This document shows, in pieces, positions 6,580 to 15,473 of a stretch of 28,441 nucleotides of DNA. The notes under the pieces were generated by a model. The model searched no databases. It saw only the letters and a list, made by a program, of their open reading frames with translations, and was not told where the DNA came from. Location: assembly GCA_040753075.1 (NCBI GenBank), contig JBFMHA010000048.1, positions 1 to 28,441 on the forward strand, read 5' to 3'. Both the position numbers and the translations under genes were made by a program. This DNA is from UBA6814 sp040753075 (lineage in GTDB: Bacteria > Desulfobacterota > Desulfovibrionia > Desulfovibrionales > Desulfovibrionaceae). Position 1 is the stretch's first letter. Each line of letters starts with the position of its first letter.

Positions 6580-7392
6580 CTAGGCCAGCTTCTGGCGGCA
6601 GTCGTTGAGTTCGGCGATCATCTCGATGAGCTCCACCGCGTGGTTGGCGCGTTGGGCGAACTCCTCGGCGGTGAAGGGCTTGAGCAGGAAGTCGTCGGCC
6701 CCCAGCTTGAGGAACCGGGCCGGCAGGGCGCGGTCGTCCACTCCGGAGACGCCCAGGATGGCGAGCTGGCTGCGCTTCTTTTCCCGGCGCAGCTCGCGGG
6801 TGAGTTCGAAGCCGTCCATGCCCGGCATGTGGTAGTCGGTGACCACCAGGCGGATGTCCGGCCGGGAGCGCACCAGGTCCAGGGCCTCCTGTCCGCCCGC
6901 GGCCTCCAGCACGTTGTAGCGCTGGGTCTCCAGCATCTTGCGCATCATGGCCCGGGCCACGGCCTCGTCGTCCACCACCAGGGCGGTGACGCCCATGTTG
7001 CGGTAGAGCCGGTTGACGATGGCCACCAGGTCGTCCAGGGCGGCCATGTTCTCCTTGACCACGTAGTCCGTGACCCGCTTGGCCAGCAGCGCTTCGCGCA
7101 CGTCCTCCTTGAAGATGGCGGTGAGCACGATGGTGGGCACGCCGGAGGCCATGAGCATGTCCACGGCCTCGCCGTCCGGGGCGTCGGGCAGGTTCATGTT
7201 GACCACCGCGGCCAGGAGCCGGTCGCCCTCCCGCTGCGCCACGGCCGCGGCCTCGGCCATGGACCCCGCGGCCACGGCGTCGAAGGTGCTCAGCCCGGCC
7301 AGGTGGCGGCAGATGATCTTGGCCTGCACGTGGCTGTCCTCCACCACCAGGACCAGTCCCGGCCGCTCGGCAGCCTTCTTCGCGGTCGCCAT
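6580..7392 (-). CDS. Double-receiver response regulator with a degenerate first receiver
   Basis: This 270-residue protein consists of two CheY-like receiver domains and no DNA-binding or enzymatic output. Receiver 1 (about 11-130) has the acidic pair Glu18/Asp19, Thr91 and Lys113, but the phosphoacceptor position is Asn65 (AAVVNMNLPD), so it should not be phosphorylated. Receiver 2 (about 134-255) is intact: Asp141/Asp142, Asp186 in VVTDYHMPGMDG, Ser216 and Lys238 in LLKPF. A short helical tail follows. Such proteins usually signal through protein contacts, for example in phosphorelays or chemotaxis-like systems. The start at 7392 has only a weak GGGGA ribosome binding site. No kinase gene is adjacent on this strand, so its partner is unknown. 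Family is certain; role is not. Confidence 0.92.
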   Translation of the reverse strand: MATAKKAAERPGLVLVVEDSHVQAKIICRHLAGLSTFDAVAAGSMAEAAAVAQREGDRLLAAVVNMNLPDAPDGEAVDMLMASGVPTIVLTAIFKEDVREALLAKRVTDYVVKENMAALDDLVAIVNRLYRNMGVTALVVDDEAVARAMMRKMLETQRYNVLEAAGGQEALDLVRSRPDIRLVVTDYHMPGMDGFELTRELRREKKRSQLAILGVSGVDDRALPARFLKLGADDFLLKPFTAEEFAQRANHAVELIEMIAELNDCRQKLA

Positions 7393-7418
7393 GGCGCATT
7401 CCCCGTGTTGCTGTCCCC

Positions 7419-7463
7419 GCGCCCCGAAGGGACGCGCGCGCCGGGTCGAACATGGCCCGGCGC
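7419..7463 (-). other. Two adjacent GC-rich hairpins downstream of the cupin gene
   Basis: GCGCCGGG (7438-7445) pairs with CCCGGCGC (7456-7463) around a 10-base loop. A second stem pairs 7419-7425 with 7429-7435 (one G-T wobble, triloop). They lie after the end of the glmS-amidase-cupin run and before the response regulator. There is no T-run on either strand, so they could be a Rho-dependent end or just GC-rich structure. Confidence 0.4.
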
Positions 7464-7507
7464 AAGGGGATTCTAGGCCATTCCCGGGGGCGGAGTAAAG
7501 AGCGAGG

Positions 7508-7861
7508 CTAGACCCAGGGGATGGGTTCGGCCGCGTCCTCGGGCCGGCCGCGGCGCAGGGTGGACTTGGGTTCGAAGAGCACGGCCCAGCATTCCTCCGG
7601 GGCCACGGGCAGGTGCTCCGCCCCGCGGGGGATGATGAAGAATTCGTTCTCGGCGAGCTCCACGTCCCGGTCGCGCAGCCGGATGACCAGGCGGCCCTTC
7701 ACCACCCAGAACATCTCCTCCTGGTCCGCATGGCTGTGCCACTCGAACTCGCCCTTGAGCTTCACCAGCTTCACGTAGTCGTCGTTCATCTCCCCGGCCA
7801 GGCGGGGGGACCAGAACTCGGTGATCTTCGCGAATTTCTCCAGCAGGTTGACCTTGTCCAC
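7508..7861 (-). CDS. Small cupin-domain protein (mannose-6-phosphate isomerase-like)
   Basis: This 117-residue single-cupin protein carries the metal-binding cupin motifs. Motif 1 has His42 and His44 with Glu48/Glu49 in FEWHSHADQEEMFWVVKG. Motif 2 is FIIPRGAEHLPVA with His83. Similar small cupins are often annotated as mannose-6-phosphate isomerase-like, but this one is too short for that enzyme and its function is unknown. The start is a GTG at 7861, giving VDKVNLLEKF, preceded by GGAGG at ideal spacing. Longer in-frame versions only overlap the amidase gene in another frame. It begins 14 bases after the amidase stop, with its ribosome binding site in that gap, so it is probably the last gene of that operon. 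Confidence 0.88.
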   Translation of the reverse strand: MDKVNLLEKFAKITEFWSPRLAGEMNDDYVKLVKLKGEFEWHSHADQEEMFWVVKGRLVIRLRDRDVELAENEFFIIPRGAEHLPVAPEECWAVLFEPKSTLRRGRPEDAAEPIPWV

Positions 7862-7875
7862 GAACGCCTCCGGGG

Positions 7876-10197
7876 TTATCCGCCAATCGCGCCCATGCCC
7901 GCGACCTTGAGCCCGCGCTTGTAGGACTCGATGCCCTCCAGGATGCCGCCGGCCAGGGACTTGAGGTAGCCGTCGTCCAGCAGGCGCGGGGCCTCGGTGG
8001 GGTTGGTGAGGTAGCCGATCTCCACCAGGATGGCCGGCATCTTGGCCCCGATGAGCACGAAGAACGGCGCGGGCCGCGAGCCGTGGTCGTTGACCCCCGA
8101 CCACTTGCTGCGCAGGCTGCGGATGGTGCGCTTCTGCACGTGGTCGGCCAGGACCTTGGACTCCTCGATCTTGAAGCTGTGCACCAGGTCCAGCACGATC
8201 TTCTGGGTGTCGGAGATCTTCACCGGGTCCACGTTGTTCTCGTAGGCCGCCAGGCGCAGCTCCTTGTCCTTGCGCGCCTTGCCCAGGAAATAGGTCTCCA
8301 GGCCCTTCACGTCGTCTTCGTTGTTGGCGTTCACGTGCAGGGAGATGAACAGGTCGGCCTTCTTCAGGTTGCCCATGACCGAGCGGTCCTCCAGGCTCAC
8401 CTTGCGGTCGTCCTCCCGGGTGTAGAGCACGGTGTAGCCCTTGGACTGGAGCAGGCCGCCCAGGATCTTGGCCATGCGCAGGGTCACGTCCTTCTCCATG
8501 ACCTCCACGGTGCGGCCGTCCGCCCTGACCTTGCCGATGGCCCCGGGGTCGCGGCCGCCGTGGCCGGGGTCGATGAGCACGGTCTCGATGGTCATGCCCA
8601 GCTGGGACAGGACGTCGCCGGCCACCTTCCTGTTCTTCTCCCCGGACTTGGCCGCGGGCTCGGGGGCCTTGGCCGCGGCCTTCTTCTCCGGCTCGCGGGC
8701 CTTGGGCTTCTCCGGCTCGGCCTTGGCCTGGGCCGCCCCGTTGCCGCCCGCGGCGTACACGTCGATGACGATGCGGTAGGGGTTGTCCAGGGCGAACACG
8801 TGGTACTGCTTGAGTTCCTGGAAATCCAGCACGACCCGGGCGGTGGCGGGGTCGTACTGGCCGGCGCGCACCGACTGGAGGAAGCTGGCGGGCGCCTCCT
8901 GGGACCGTCCGGCCTGGGCCGAGAGCCGGGTGTCCTTGAGGTCCAGGTACATGCGGTGGCTCTTCTGGTGCGCGGGGTCCGCGGGCAGGGGGTGGTGCTC
9001 GTAGGCGGCGGGCCGGTCCAGGTCCAGGACGATGCGGGTGTAGTCGTCGCTGGAGAAGGTGCGGATGTCGGTGAGGGTGGCCGGCCCGTTCCCGGAGGGG
9101 GCGGCGGGCTGCTCCGCGGCGGCGGGGGCCTGGGCCGGCGGCTCGGCCTGGGCCGGCGGCTCGGTCCGTGGCGGAGCGGTCGCGGCCTTGCTCCCGGCCC
9201 GGGCCTCGTCCATGGAGCGGAGCAGGTCCTTGGCCGGCCCGGCCTGGTCGCCCTTGGGGAACTCGTGCACGATCTGGAGCAGGTCGGCGTAGGCCAGGTC
9301 GCCGTCGCCCAGGCGCACCAGGAGTTCGGCCCGGCGCATCAGGCAGTCGTCCACCCAGGAGTCGCCCGGGGCGAAGGCCCGGGACGCCCGGCCGTAGAAC
9401 TCCGCGGCGCGGCGCAGGTCGTCGGCCTTGCGGCCGCGGTCCCCGGCCTCCTGGGAGGCGACGGCCGCGAAGTACAGGGCCCGGCCGGCGAAGGGGCCGT
9501 CGGGGTCGCGGCCGGCGATCTCCTCGAAGTCGCGGGAGGAGCGCAGGAGCTGGTCGCGGGAGGCCTTCTTGGCGCGCAGGGCCTTGAGCTGCTTCACCGC
9601 GCCGTAATAGGCGGTGTTCACCCCGGCCTTGGCCTGGCCCTTGGGCGCGGCGGACCTCGCCGGGGCGGCTGCGGTCCGGTCGAGATCGGCCAGCAGGGCG
9701 CGGGCGCTGTCCGCCTGGTCGCCGTCCGGGAACCGGGCCAGCAGGGCCTTGAGGTCGGCCCGGGCGGATTCGGCCCCGTCCAGGCGGCGGGCGGTGATCT
9801 CGGCCTTGCGGTACAGGCAGTCGTCCACCCAGGAGTGGCCGGGGGGAAAGCGGTTCACCGCCCGCTGGAAGAAGTCCGCGGCCTGGGAGAAGTCGGTGCG
9901 CAGGAAGGAGCGCTGGCCCAGCTCCTGGTAGACCCGGCCCATGTAGTACAGGGACTTGGCCCCCAGTTCGCTGCCCGGGTCCTGGTTCAGGGTCTCGCGG
10001 AAGAAGGCCAGGGCCCGCATCCAGTTGTCCCGGGATGCGGCCTTCTGCTCCGAGGCGGTGACCGCCTGGAACTCGGACAGGGCCTGGCGGAAGGCGGACC
10101 GCTGGTCGCCGGCCGCAGCGGGGCGGGCGGCCAGGACCGCGGCCGCCAGCAGGGCGGCCCCCAGGAAGAGGAGCAGCGCGGGCAGCCGGCGTTTCAT
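7876..10197 (-). CDS. Periplasmic N-acetylmuramoyl-L-alanine amidase with TPR-like duplication and AMIN domain
   Basis: This 773-residue protein cleaves the bond between MurNAc and the peptide stem in peptidoglycan. Order of parts: signal peptide (1-29); a TPR-like region made of two similar units (54-173 and 212-331); an Ala/Pro-rich linker; an AMIN domain (about 375-482) of the type that targets amidases; a charged linker; and an Amidase_3 catalytic domain (about 535-765). Zinc ligands and active site are seen as IDPGHGG with His546, Glu568 in VMEKDVTL, SLHVNA with His621, and VEIGYLTNP with the catalytic Glu. E. coli AmiC is about 417 residues, so the N-terminal half is extra. The ATG at 10197 starts one base after the glmS stop, suggesting coupled translation. 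The AMIN plus Amidase_3 core resembles AmiC/AmiA, which act in cell separation. Confidence 0.95.
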   Translation of the reverse strand: MKRRLPALLLFLGAALLAAAVLAARPAAAGDQRSAFRQALSEFQAVTASEQKAASRDNWMRALAFFRETLNQDPGSELGAKSLYYMGRVYQELGQRSFLRTDFSQAADFFQRAVNRFPPGHSWVDDCLYRKAEITARRLDGAESARADLKALLARFPDGDQADSARALLADLDRTAAAPARSAAPKGQAKAGVNTAYYGAVKQLKALRAKKASRDQLLRSSRDFEEIAGRDPDGPFAGRALYFAAVASQEAGDRGRKADDLRRAAEFYGRASRAFAPGDSWVDDCLMRRAELLVRLGDGDLAYADLLQIVHEFPKGDQAGPAKDLLRSMDEARAGSKAATAPPRTEPPAQAEPPAQAPAAAEQPAAPSGNGPATLTDIRTFSSDDYTRIVLDLDRPAAYEHHPLPADPAHQKSHRMYLDLKDTRLSAQAGRSQEAPASFLQSVRAGQYDPATARVVLDFQELKQYHVFALDNPYRIVIDVYAAGGNGAAQAKAEPEKPKAREPEKKAAAKAPEPAAKSGEKNRKVAGDVLSQLGMTIETVLIDPGHGGRDPGAIGKVRADGRTVEVMEKDVTLRMAKILGGLLQSKGYTVLYTREDDRKVSLEDRSVMGNLKKADLFISLHVNANNEDDVKGLETYFLGKARKDKELRLAAYENNVDPVKISDTQKIVLDLVHSFKIEESKVLADHVQKRTIRSLRSKWSGVNDHGSRPAPFFVLIGAKMPAILVEIGYLTNPTEAPRLLDDGYLKSLAGGILEGIESYKRGLKVAGMGAIGG

Positions 10198-10198
10198 C

Positions 10199-12022
<1,824 letters not shown>

Positions 12023-12116
12023 GGTTCAGGTTCCTCGCAGCGGGAAGAGATGAGGCGAAAGAACGGCATTCCGCCCCGCAACGGATGCAGACCGGCGGAC
12101 GGTACGCAACTTGGGT

Positions 12117-12731
12117 TCATTTCTCAAGGCCGGCCCGCCGCCAGAAATCCGGCCAGGCCGCGAGCAGGGCGCGCAGGGCTTTTCCGCGGTGGCTCACCGC
12201 GTTCTTCTCCTCGCGGGTGAGCTGGGCCGCGGTGCGGCCGAGCCGGGGGTCGAAGAACAGGGGGTCGTAGCCGAACCCTCCCTCGCCGGTCAGCTCCAGG
12301 GCGATCTCGCCCTCCCAGGCGCCCTCGGCCAGCAGAGTCTCGCCGCCCGGCGCGGCCGCGGCCATGACGCAGCGGAACCGCGCCCCGCGCCGGCCCGGGG
12401 GCGTCTCGGCCAGGGCGGCCAGGAGCTTGGCGTTGTTGGCCGCGTCCCCGGCCTTCTCCCCGGCGTAGCGCGCGGAATAGACCCCGGGCGCGCCGCCCAG
12501 GGCGTCCACCTCCAGGCCCGAGTCGTCGGCCACCGCCGCCAGGCCGGTGAGTTCGGCCACGGTGCGGGCCTTTTCCAGGGCGTTGGCGCGGAAGGTGTCT
12601 CCGGTCTCGGGCGCCTCCCCGATCTGGGGGAAGGTGTCCAGCCCCCGGACCTCCAAGTGGAACCCTTCGAGCAGCTTGGACAGTTCGGCGATCTTCCCGG
12701 CGTTGCGGGTGGCCAGGACCACGGCGTGCAC
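12117..12731 (-). CDS. rdgB: XTP/dITP diphosphatase (RdgB/HAM1 family)
   Basis: This 204-residue enzyme hydrolyses non-canonical purine triphosphates (XTP, dITP, ITP) to monophosphates, keeping them out of DNA and RNA. Conserved blocks are VVLATRNAGKIAEL near the N-terminus, ETGDTFRANALEKA, ADDSGLEVDALGGAPGVYSA, GGFGYDPLFF, and KNAVSHRGKAL. Length is typical (195-210). The start is set at the GTG at 12731 because GGAGGT lies five bases upstream; the in-frame TTG at 12743 overlaps that ribosome binding site. It follows an AT-rich palindromic site at 12784-12796 and precedes glmS, so it may be the first gene of the run that ends with the cupin. Confidence 0.96.
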   Translation of the reverse strand: MHAVVLATRNAGKIAELSKLLEGFHLEVRGLDTFPQIGEAPETGDTFRANALEKARTVAELTGLAAVADDSGLEVDALGGAPGVYSARYAGEKAGDAANNAKLLAALAETPPGRRGARFRCVMAAAAPGGETLLAEGAWEGEIALELTGEGGFGYDPLFFDPRLGRTAAQLTREEKNAVSHRGKALRALLAAWPDFWRRAGLEK

Positions 12732-12783
12732 TTGGACCTCCAATGATCGAAGCCCGGGACTCCGGGCCGTTTGGGGTCCCTTT

Positions 12784-12796
12784 TAGAAAATTTCTA
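12784..12796. promoter_or_regulatory. 13-bp AT-rich palindrome upstream of rdgB
   Basis: TAGAAA and TTTCTA flank a single central A, a perfect palindrome. It lies in the AT-rich part of the 118-base gap between the kinase gene and rdgB, with TTTACC and TAAAAG-like hexamers nearby on the minus strand. It could be a repressor site over the rdgB-glmS promoter; no regulator is identified. Confidence 0.45.
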
Positions 12797-12849
12797 GAGA
12801 GTTGGTAAAGCCTTTTTTGCGAACGGCCCGCGGGCGGGCCGGAGCCGGC

Positions 12850-13968
12850 TCAGGCCGAGGCCTCGGCGGCCAGCGCCGGGGCCAGGAGCAGGGTCACGGT
12901 GGCGCCCTGGCCCGGCGTGCTCGCCAGCAGGACCCGGCCCCCGGCCTCCTCCACGATCTTCTTGGTCATGGCCAGGCCCAGGCCCGCGCCCTGGTCCTTG
13001 GTGGTGAAGAAGGGATTGAACACCTTGTCCATGTTCTCCGGCGGGATGCCCCGGCCGGTGTCCGCCACGGACAGGGCCACCATGTCCTGGTCCAGGCGGG
13101 TGCCCACCTTCAGGCGGCCGCCGTCGGGCATGGCCTCCAGCCCGTTCTTGACCAGGTTGACCAGGCACTGCTTCACCAGGTCGGCCGCTCCCCGGGCCAG
13201 GGGCAGGTTCTCGGCCAGGTCCAGTTCGATGCACAGGTTGTCGGCGCAGCCCATGCTCAGGAAGGCCATGGTGTCGCGCACCAACGCGTTGAGGTCCATT
13301 TCCCCGGGGGCGGCGTCGATGGGCCGGGCGAAGTTGAGGATGCTCTTCAGGATGCTCTCCAGCCGCCGCGACTCCCGGCCGATGATCTCGGCCTTTTCCC
13401 GGGCCGAGGCGTCCAGGGTCGGGGAGCGCAGGAGCGAGTTGGCGAACCCGGCGATGGCGAAGAGGGGGTTGCGGATCTCGTGGGCGATGTAGGTGGACAG
13501 TTCGCCGATGGCGGCCATCTTCTCGGACTGCTGGAGTTTCTGCTCCATGAGCCGGTGCCGGGTCATGTCGCGCTTGATGCGCACCACGCAGGCCAGGCCG
13601 CCGCCGGCGTCGCGGATGGGGATGGTGCGCACCCGGAAATGGCGCATGCGGCCGTTCGCATCGACCTTGCTGTAGTCGACGCCGGCCGGCCGGCCGGTGT
13701 CCAGGGTCTCCCGCAGCGGGCAGGAGCCGTTCTGGAGGCGGCCCTCCGGGCACTGCTCCAGCTCCGCGCAGGCCAGGCCCGCCACTGCGCGGTCAGCGGA
13801 CTCCCGGGCTGCGAGGTTGGCCTCCAGGATCCTGCCGGCGGGGTCCAGCAGGTAGACCTCCTCCTCCAGGGCCGAGAGCACTTCGCGCAACATCCAGAAG
13901 GCGTTGCGCGGCTCGATGCAGGCGTCGGGGGCGTCCGGTCCGGGCATGGGCGCTTCTGATTTTTCCAT
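12850..13968 (-). CDS. Cys-PAS sensor histidine kinase
   Basis: This 372-residue kinase has no transmembrane segment, so it is expected in the cytoplasm. A PAS domain (about 25-140) carries three cysteines, Cys67, Cys73 and Cys83, in a C-x5-C-x9-C arrangement with CPL, a pattern seen in PAS kinases of sulfate reducers and possibly a metal or redox site. A HisKA domain follows with His163 in IAHEIRNPLF, then a HATPase with NLVKNGLEAM (N box), VADTGRGIPP (G1), FFTTKDQGAGLGLAMTKKI (G2). It resembles NtrB/ZraS-type kinases that pair with sigma54 activators, but no response regulator is adjacent. The ATG at 13968 has no ribosome binding site; a -10-like TACTCT ends six bases upstream, so the mRNA may be leaderless. 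Alternative start: ATG at 13947. Confidence 0.93.
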   Translation of the reverse strand: MEKSEAPMPGPDAPDACIEPRNAFWMLREVLSALEEEVYLLDPAGRILEANLAARESADRAVAGLACAELEQCPEGRLQNGSCPLRETLDTGRPAGVDYSKVDANGRMRHFRVRTIPIRDAGGGLACVVRIKRDMTRHRLMEQKLQQSEKMAAIGELSTYIAHEIRNPLFAIAGFANSLLRSPTLDASAREKAEIIGRESRRLESILKSILNFARPIDAAPGEMDLNALVRDTMAFLSMGCADNLCIELDLAENLPLARGAADLVKQCLVNLVKNGLEAMPDGGRLKVGTRLDQDMVALSVADTGRGIPPENMDKVFNPFFTTKDQGAGLGLAMTKKIVEEAGGRVLLASTPGQGATVTLLLAPALAAEASA

Positions 13969-13974
13969 GAAGGC

Positions 13975-14003
13975 AGAGTAGCTTACCGTCGGCCAGAGCG
14001 CAA
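13975..14003 (-). promoter_or_regulatory. Putative promoter placing transcription start at the kinase ATG
   Basis: On the minus strand, TTGCGC (13998-14003), a 17-base spacer, and TACTCT (13975-13980). Six bases separate the -10 from the ATG at 13968, so transcription would begin at or next to the start codon. This fits the lack of a Shine-Dalgarno. Confidence 0.4.
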
Positions 14004-14053
14004 CGCCTGGCCGCGGCTTGCGTCCGGCTGCGGGCCGGGATAAGGGCCTTGCC

Positions 14054-15355
14054 ATGCATACCCTTCGCGTCCATGCCCTGAGCCTGGGCTGTCCCAAGAA
14101 CCGGGTGGATTCCGAACGCATGCTGGCGAGCCTGGGGCCGGGCCTGGTCCCCTGCGACGACCCGGCGGCCGCGGACCTGGTCCTGGTCAACACCTGCGGC
14201 TTCATCGCCCCGGCCGTGGCCGAGTCCGTGCGCGCGGTCCTGGACCTGGCGGCGGCCATCGCCGACGCCTCGCCCCGCCCCCTGCTGGCCGTGGCCGGCT
14301 GCCTGGTGAACCGCTACGGCGCCGAGCTTGCGCGCGAACTGCCCGAGGTGGACCTGTGGCTGCGCATCGAGGAGGAGGGGGAGCTCGCGGCCCGGGCGGC
14401 CGCGGCCCTGAAGCGCCGGGTTCCGGCTCCCCTGGCCTTCCCCCGCGCCCTGTCCACCGGGCCGGGCTATGCCTACCTCAAGATCGGCGAGGGTTGCGGC
14501 AACGCCTGCGCCTTCTGCACCATCCCCTCCATCCGGGGCCCCCTGCGCTCCCGGCCAGCGGCCGAACTGGCCGCCGAGGCCCGGGGCATCCTGGAGCAGG
14601 GCGTGCCCGAGATCGTCCTGGTGGCCCAGGACCTCACGGCCTGGGGCCGGGACCTGGGCGAGAAGCGCGGCCTGCGCCGCCTGCTCGACGAACTGCTCCC
14701 CCTGCCGGGCCTCAGGCGCCTGCGGCTCATGTACCTCTATCCCGCGGGCCTGACCCCGGACCTGCTGGACTACCTCGCCGGAGCGGGCGCGCCCCTGGTC
14801 CCGTACTTCGACATCCCGCTGCAGCACGCCCATCCGGACGTGCTCAAGGCCATGGGCCGGCCCTTCGCCCGGGACCCGCGCCTGGTCCTGGACCGGGTGC
14901 GCGCCCGTTTCCCGGAGGCGGCCATCCGCACCAGCCTCATCACCGGCTTTCCCGGCGAGACCCTGGCCCATTTCCGCGCCCTGGTCAGGTTCGTGCAGGA
15001 GGCCCGGCTCCACCACCTGGGGGTCTTCGCCTACTGCGACGAGGAGGGGACCCGCTCCCACCGCCTGCCGGACAAGGTCTCGTCCCGCGCGGCCCAGGCC
15101 CGCCGCCGCCGGATCATGGAGATCCAGGCCGAGATCAGCGCGGAGATCCTGTCCGGCTACGTGGGTCAGACCCTGGACATCGTGGTGGACGCTCCGCACC
15201 CCGAGTGGCCCGGCCTGCACGTGGGCCGCGCCTGGTTCCAGGCCCCGGAGGCGGACGGCGTCACCTACGTGAGCGGCCCGGGCGTGGCCCCGGGCAGGAT
15301 GGTCGCCGCCGAGATCGAGGAATCCCAGACCTACGACCTGGTGGCCCTGGCCTGA
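14054..15355 (+). CDS. rimO: Ribosomal protein S12 methylthiotransferase
   Basis: This 433-residue radical SAM enzyme adds a methylthio group to the conserved aspartate of ribosomal protein S12. The N-terminal UPF0004 domain holds the three cysteines of the auxiliary 4Fe-4S cluster: Cys13 in SLGCPKNRVDSE, Cys48 in NTCGF and Cys83 in AGCLV. SLGCPKNRVDSE is specific to RimO rather than MiaB. The radical SAM CX3CX2C is Cys148, Cys152 and Cys155 in GCGNACAFC. A C-terminal TRAM-like region ends YDLVALA. Length is typical (430-445). The ATG at 14054 has TAAGG seven bases upstream; an in-frame ATG at 14018 lacks any. It is divergent from the kinase and 118 bases before rpsA, so two ribosome-related genes lie side by side. 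Confidence 0.96.
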   Translation: MHTLRVHALSLGCPKNRVDSERMLASLGPGLVPCDDPAAADLVLVNTCGFIAPAVAESVRAVLDLAAAIADASPRPLLAVAGCLVNRYGAELARELPEVDLWLRIEEEGELAARAAAALKRRVPAPLAFPRALSTGPGYAYLKIGEGCGNACAFCTIPSIRGPLRSRPAAELAAEARGILEQGVPEIVLVAQDLTAWGRDLGEKRGLRRLLDELLPLPGLRRLRLMYLYPAGLTPDLLDYLAGAGAPLVPYFDIPLQHAHPDVLKAMGRPFARDPRLVLDRVRARFPEAAIRTSLITGFPGETLAHFRALVRFVQEARLHHLGVFAYCDEEGTRSHRLPDKVSSRAAQARRRRIMEIQAEISAEILSGYVGQTLDIVVDAPHPEWPGLHVGRAWFQAPEADGVTYVSGPGVAPGRMVAAEIEESQTYDLVALA

Positions 15356-15413
15356 AGCCGGCCCGCGCGCCCTTGTTTTCCGCCTCCTGCCGGGAAAAAG
15401 CCGGCGATAAAGG

Positions 15414-15442
15414 TTGTCATCCGCGGGCCACTCTGCTAGGGA
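15414..15442 (+). promoter_or_regulatory. Putative rpsA promoter
   Basis: TTGTCA (15414-15419, 5 of 6 consensus), a 17-base spacer ending in TGC, then TAGGGA (15437-15442). An inverted repeat ATCCGC (15419-15424) / GCGGAT (15445-15450) brackets the -10 and could form part of an operator or leader structure. Confidence 0.5.
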
Positions 15443-15473
15443 CTGCGGATTCAGTGATCGTTGGAGGTAAACA

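Noticed and set aside
7862..8104. Upstream extension of the cupin reading frame
   Set aside because: It overlaps the amidase in another frame and is Arg/Gly-rich. The GTG at 7861 has an ideal ribosome binding site and matches the usual start of the family.
12805..12845. GC-rich hairpin plus T-run after the Cys-PAS kinase
   Set aside because: The T-run lies before the stem on the plus strand and reads as A on the minus strand, so it cannot terminate the minus-strand kinase transcript.
15357..15405. Terminator after rimO
   Set aside because: The repeated GCCGGC and GCCGG blocks are direct or self-complementary copies with no T-run after them.
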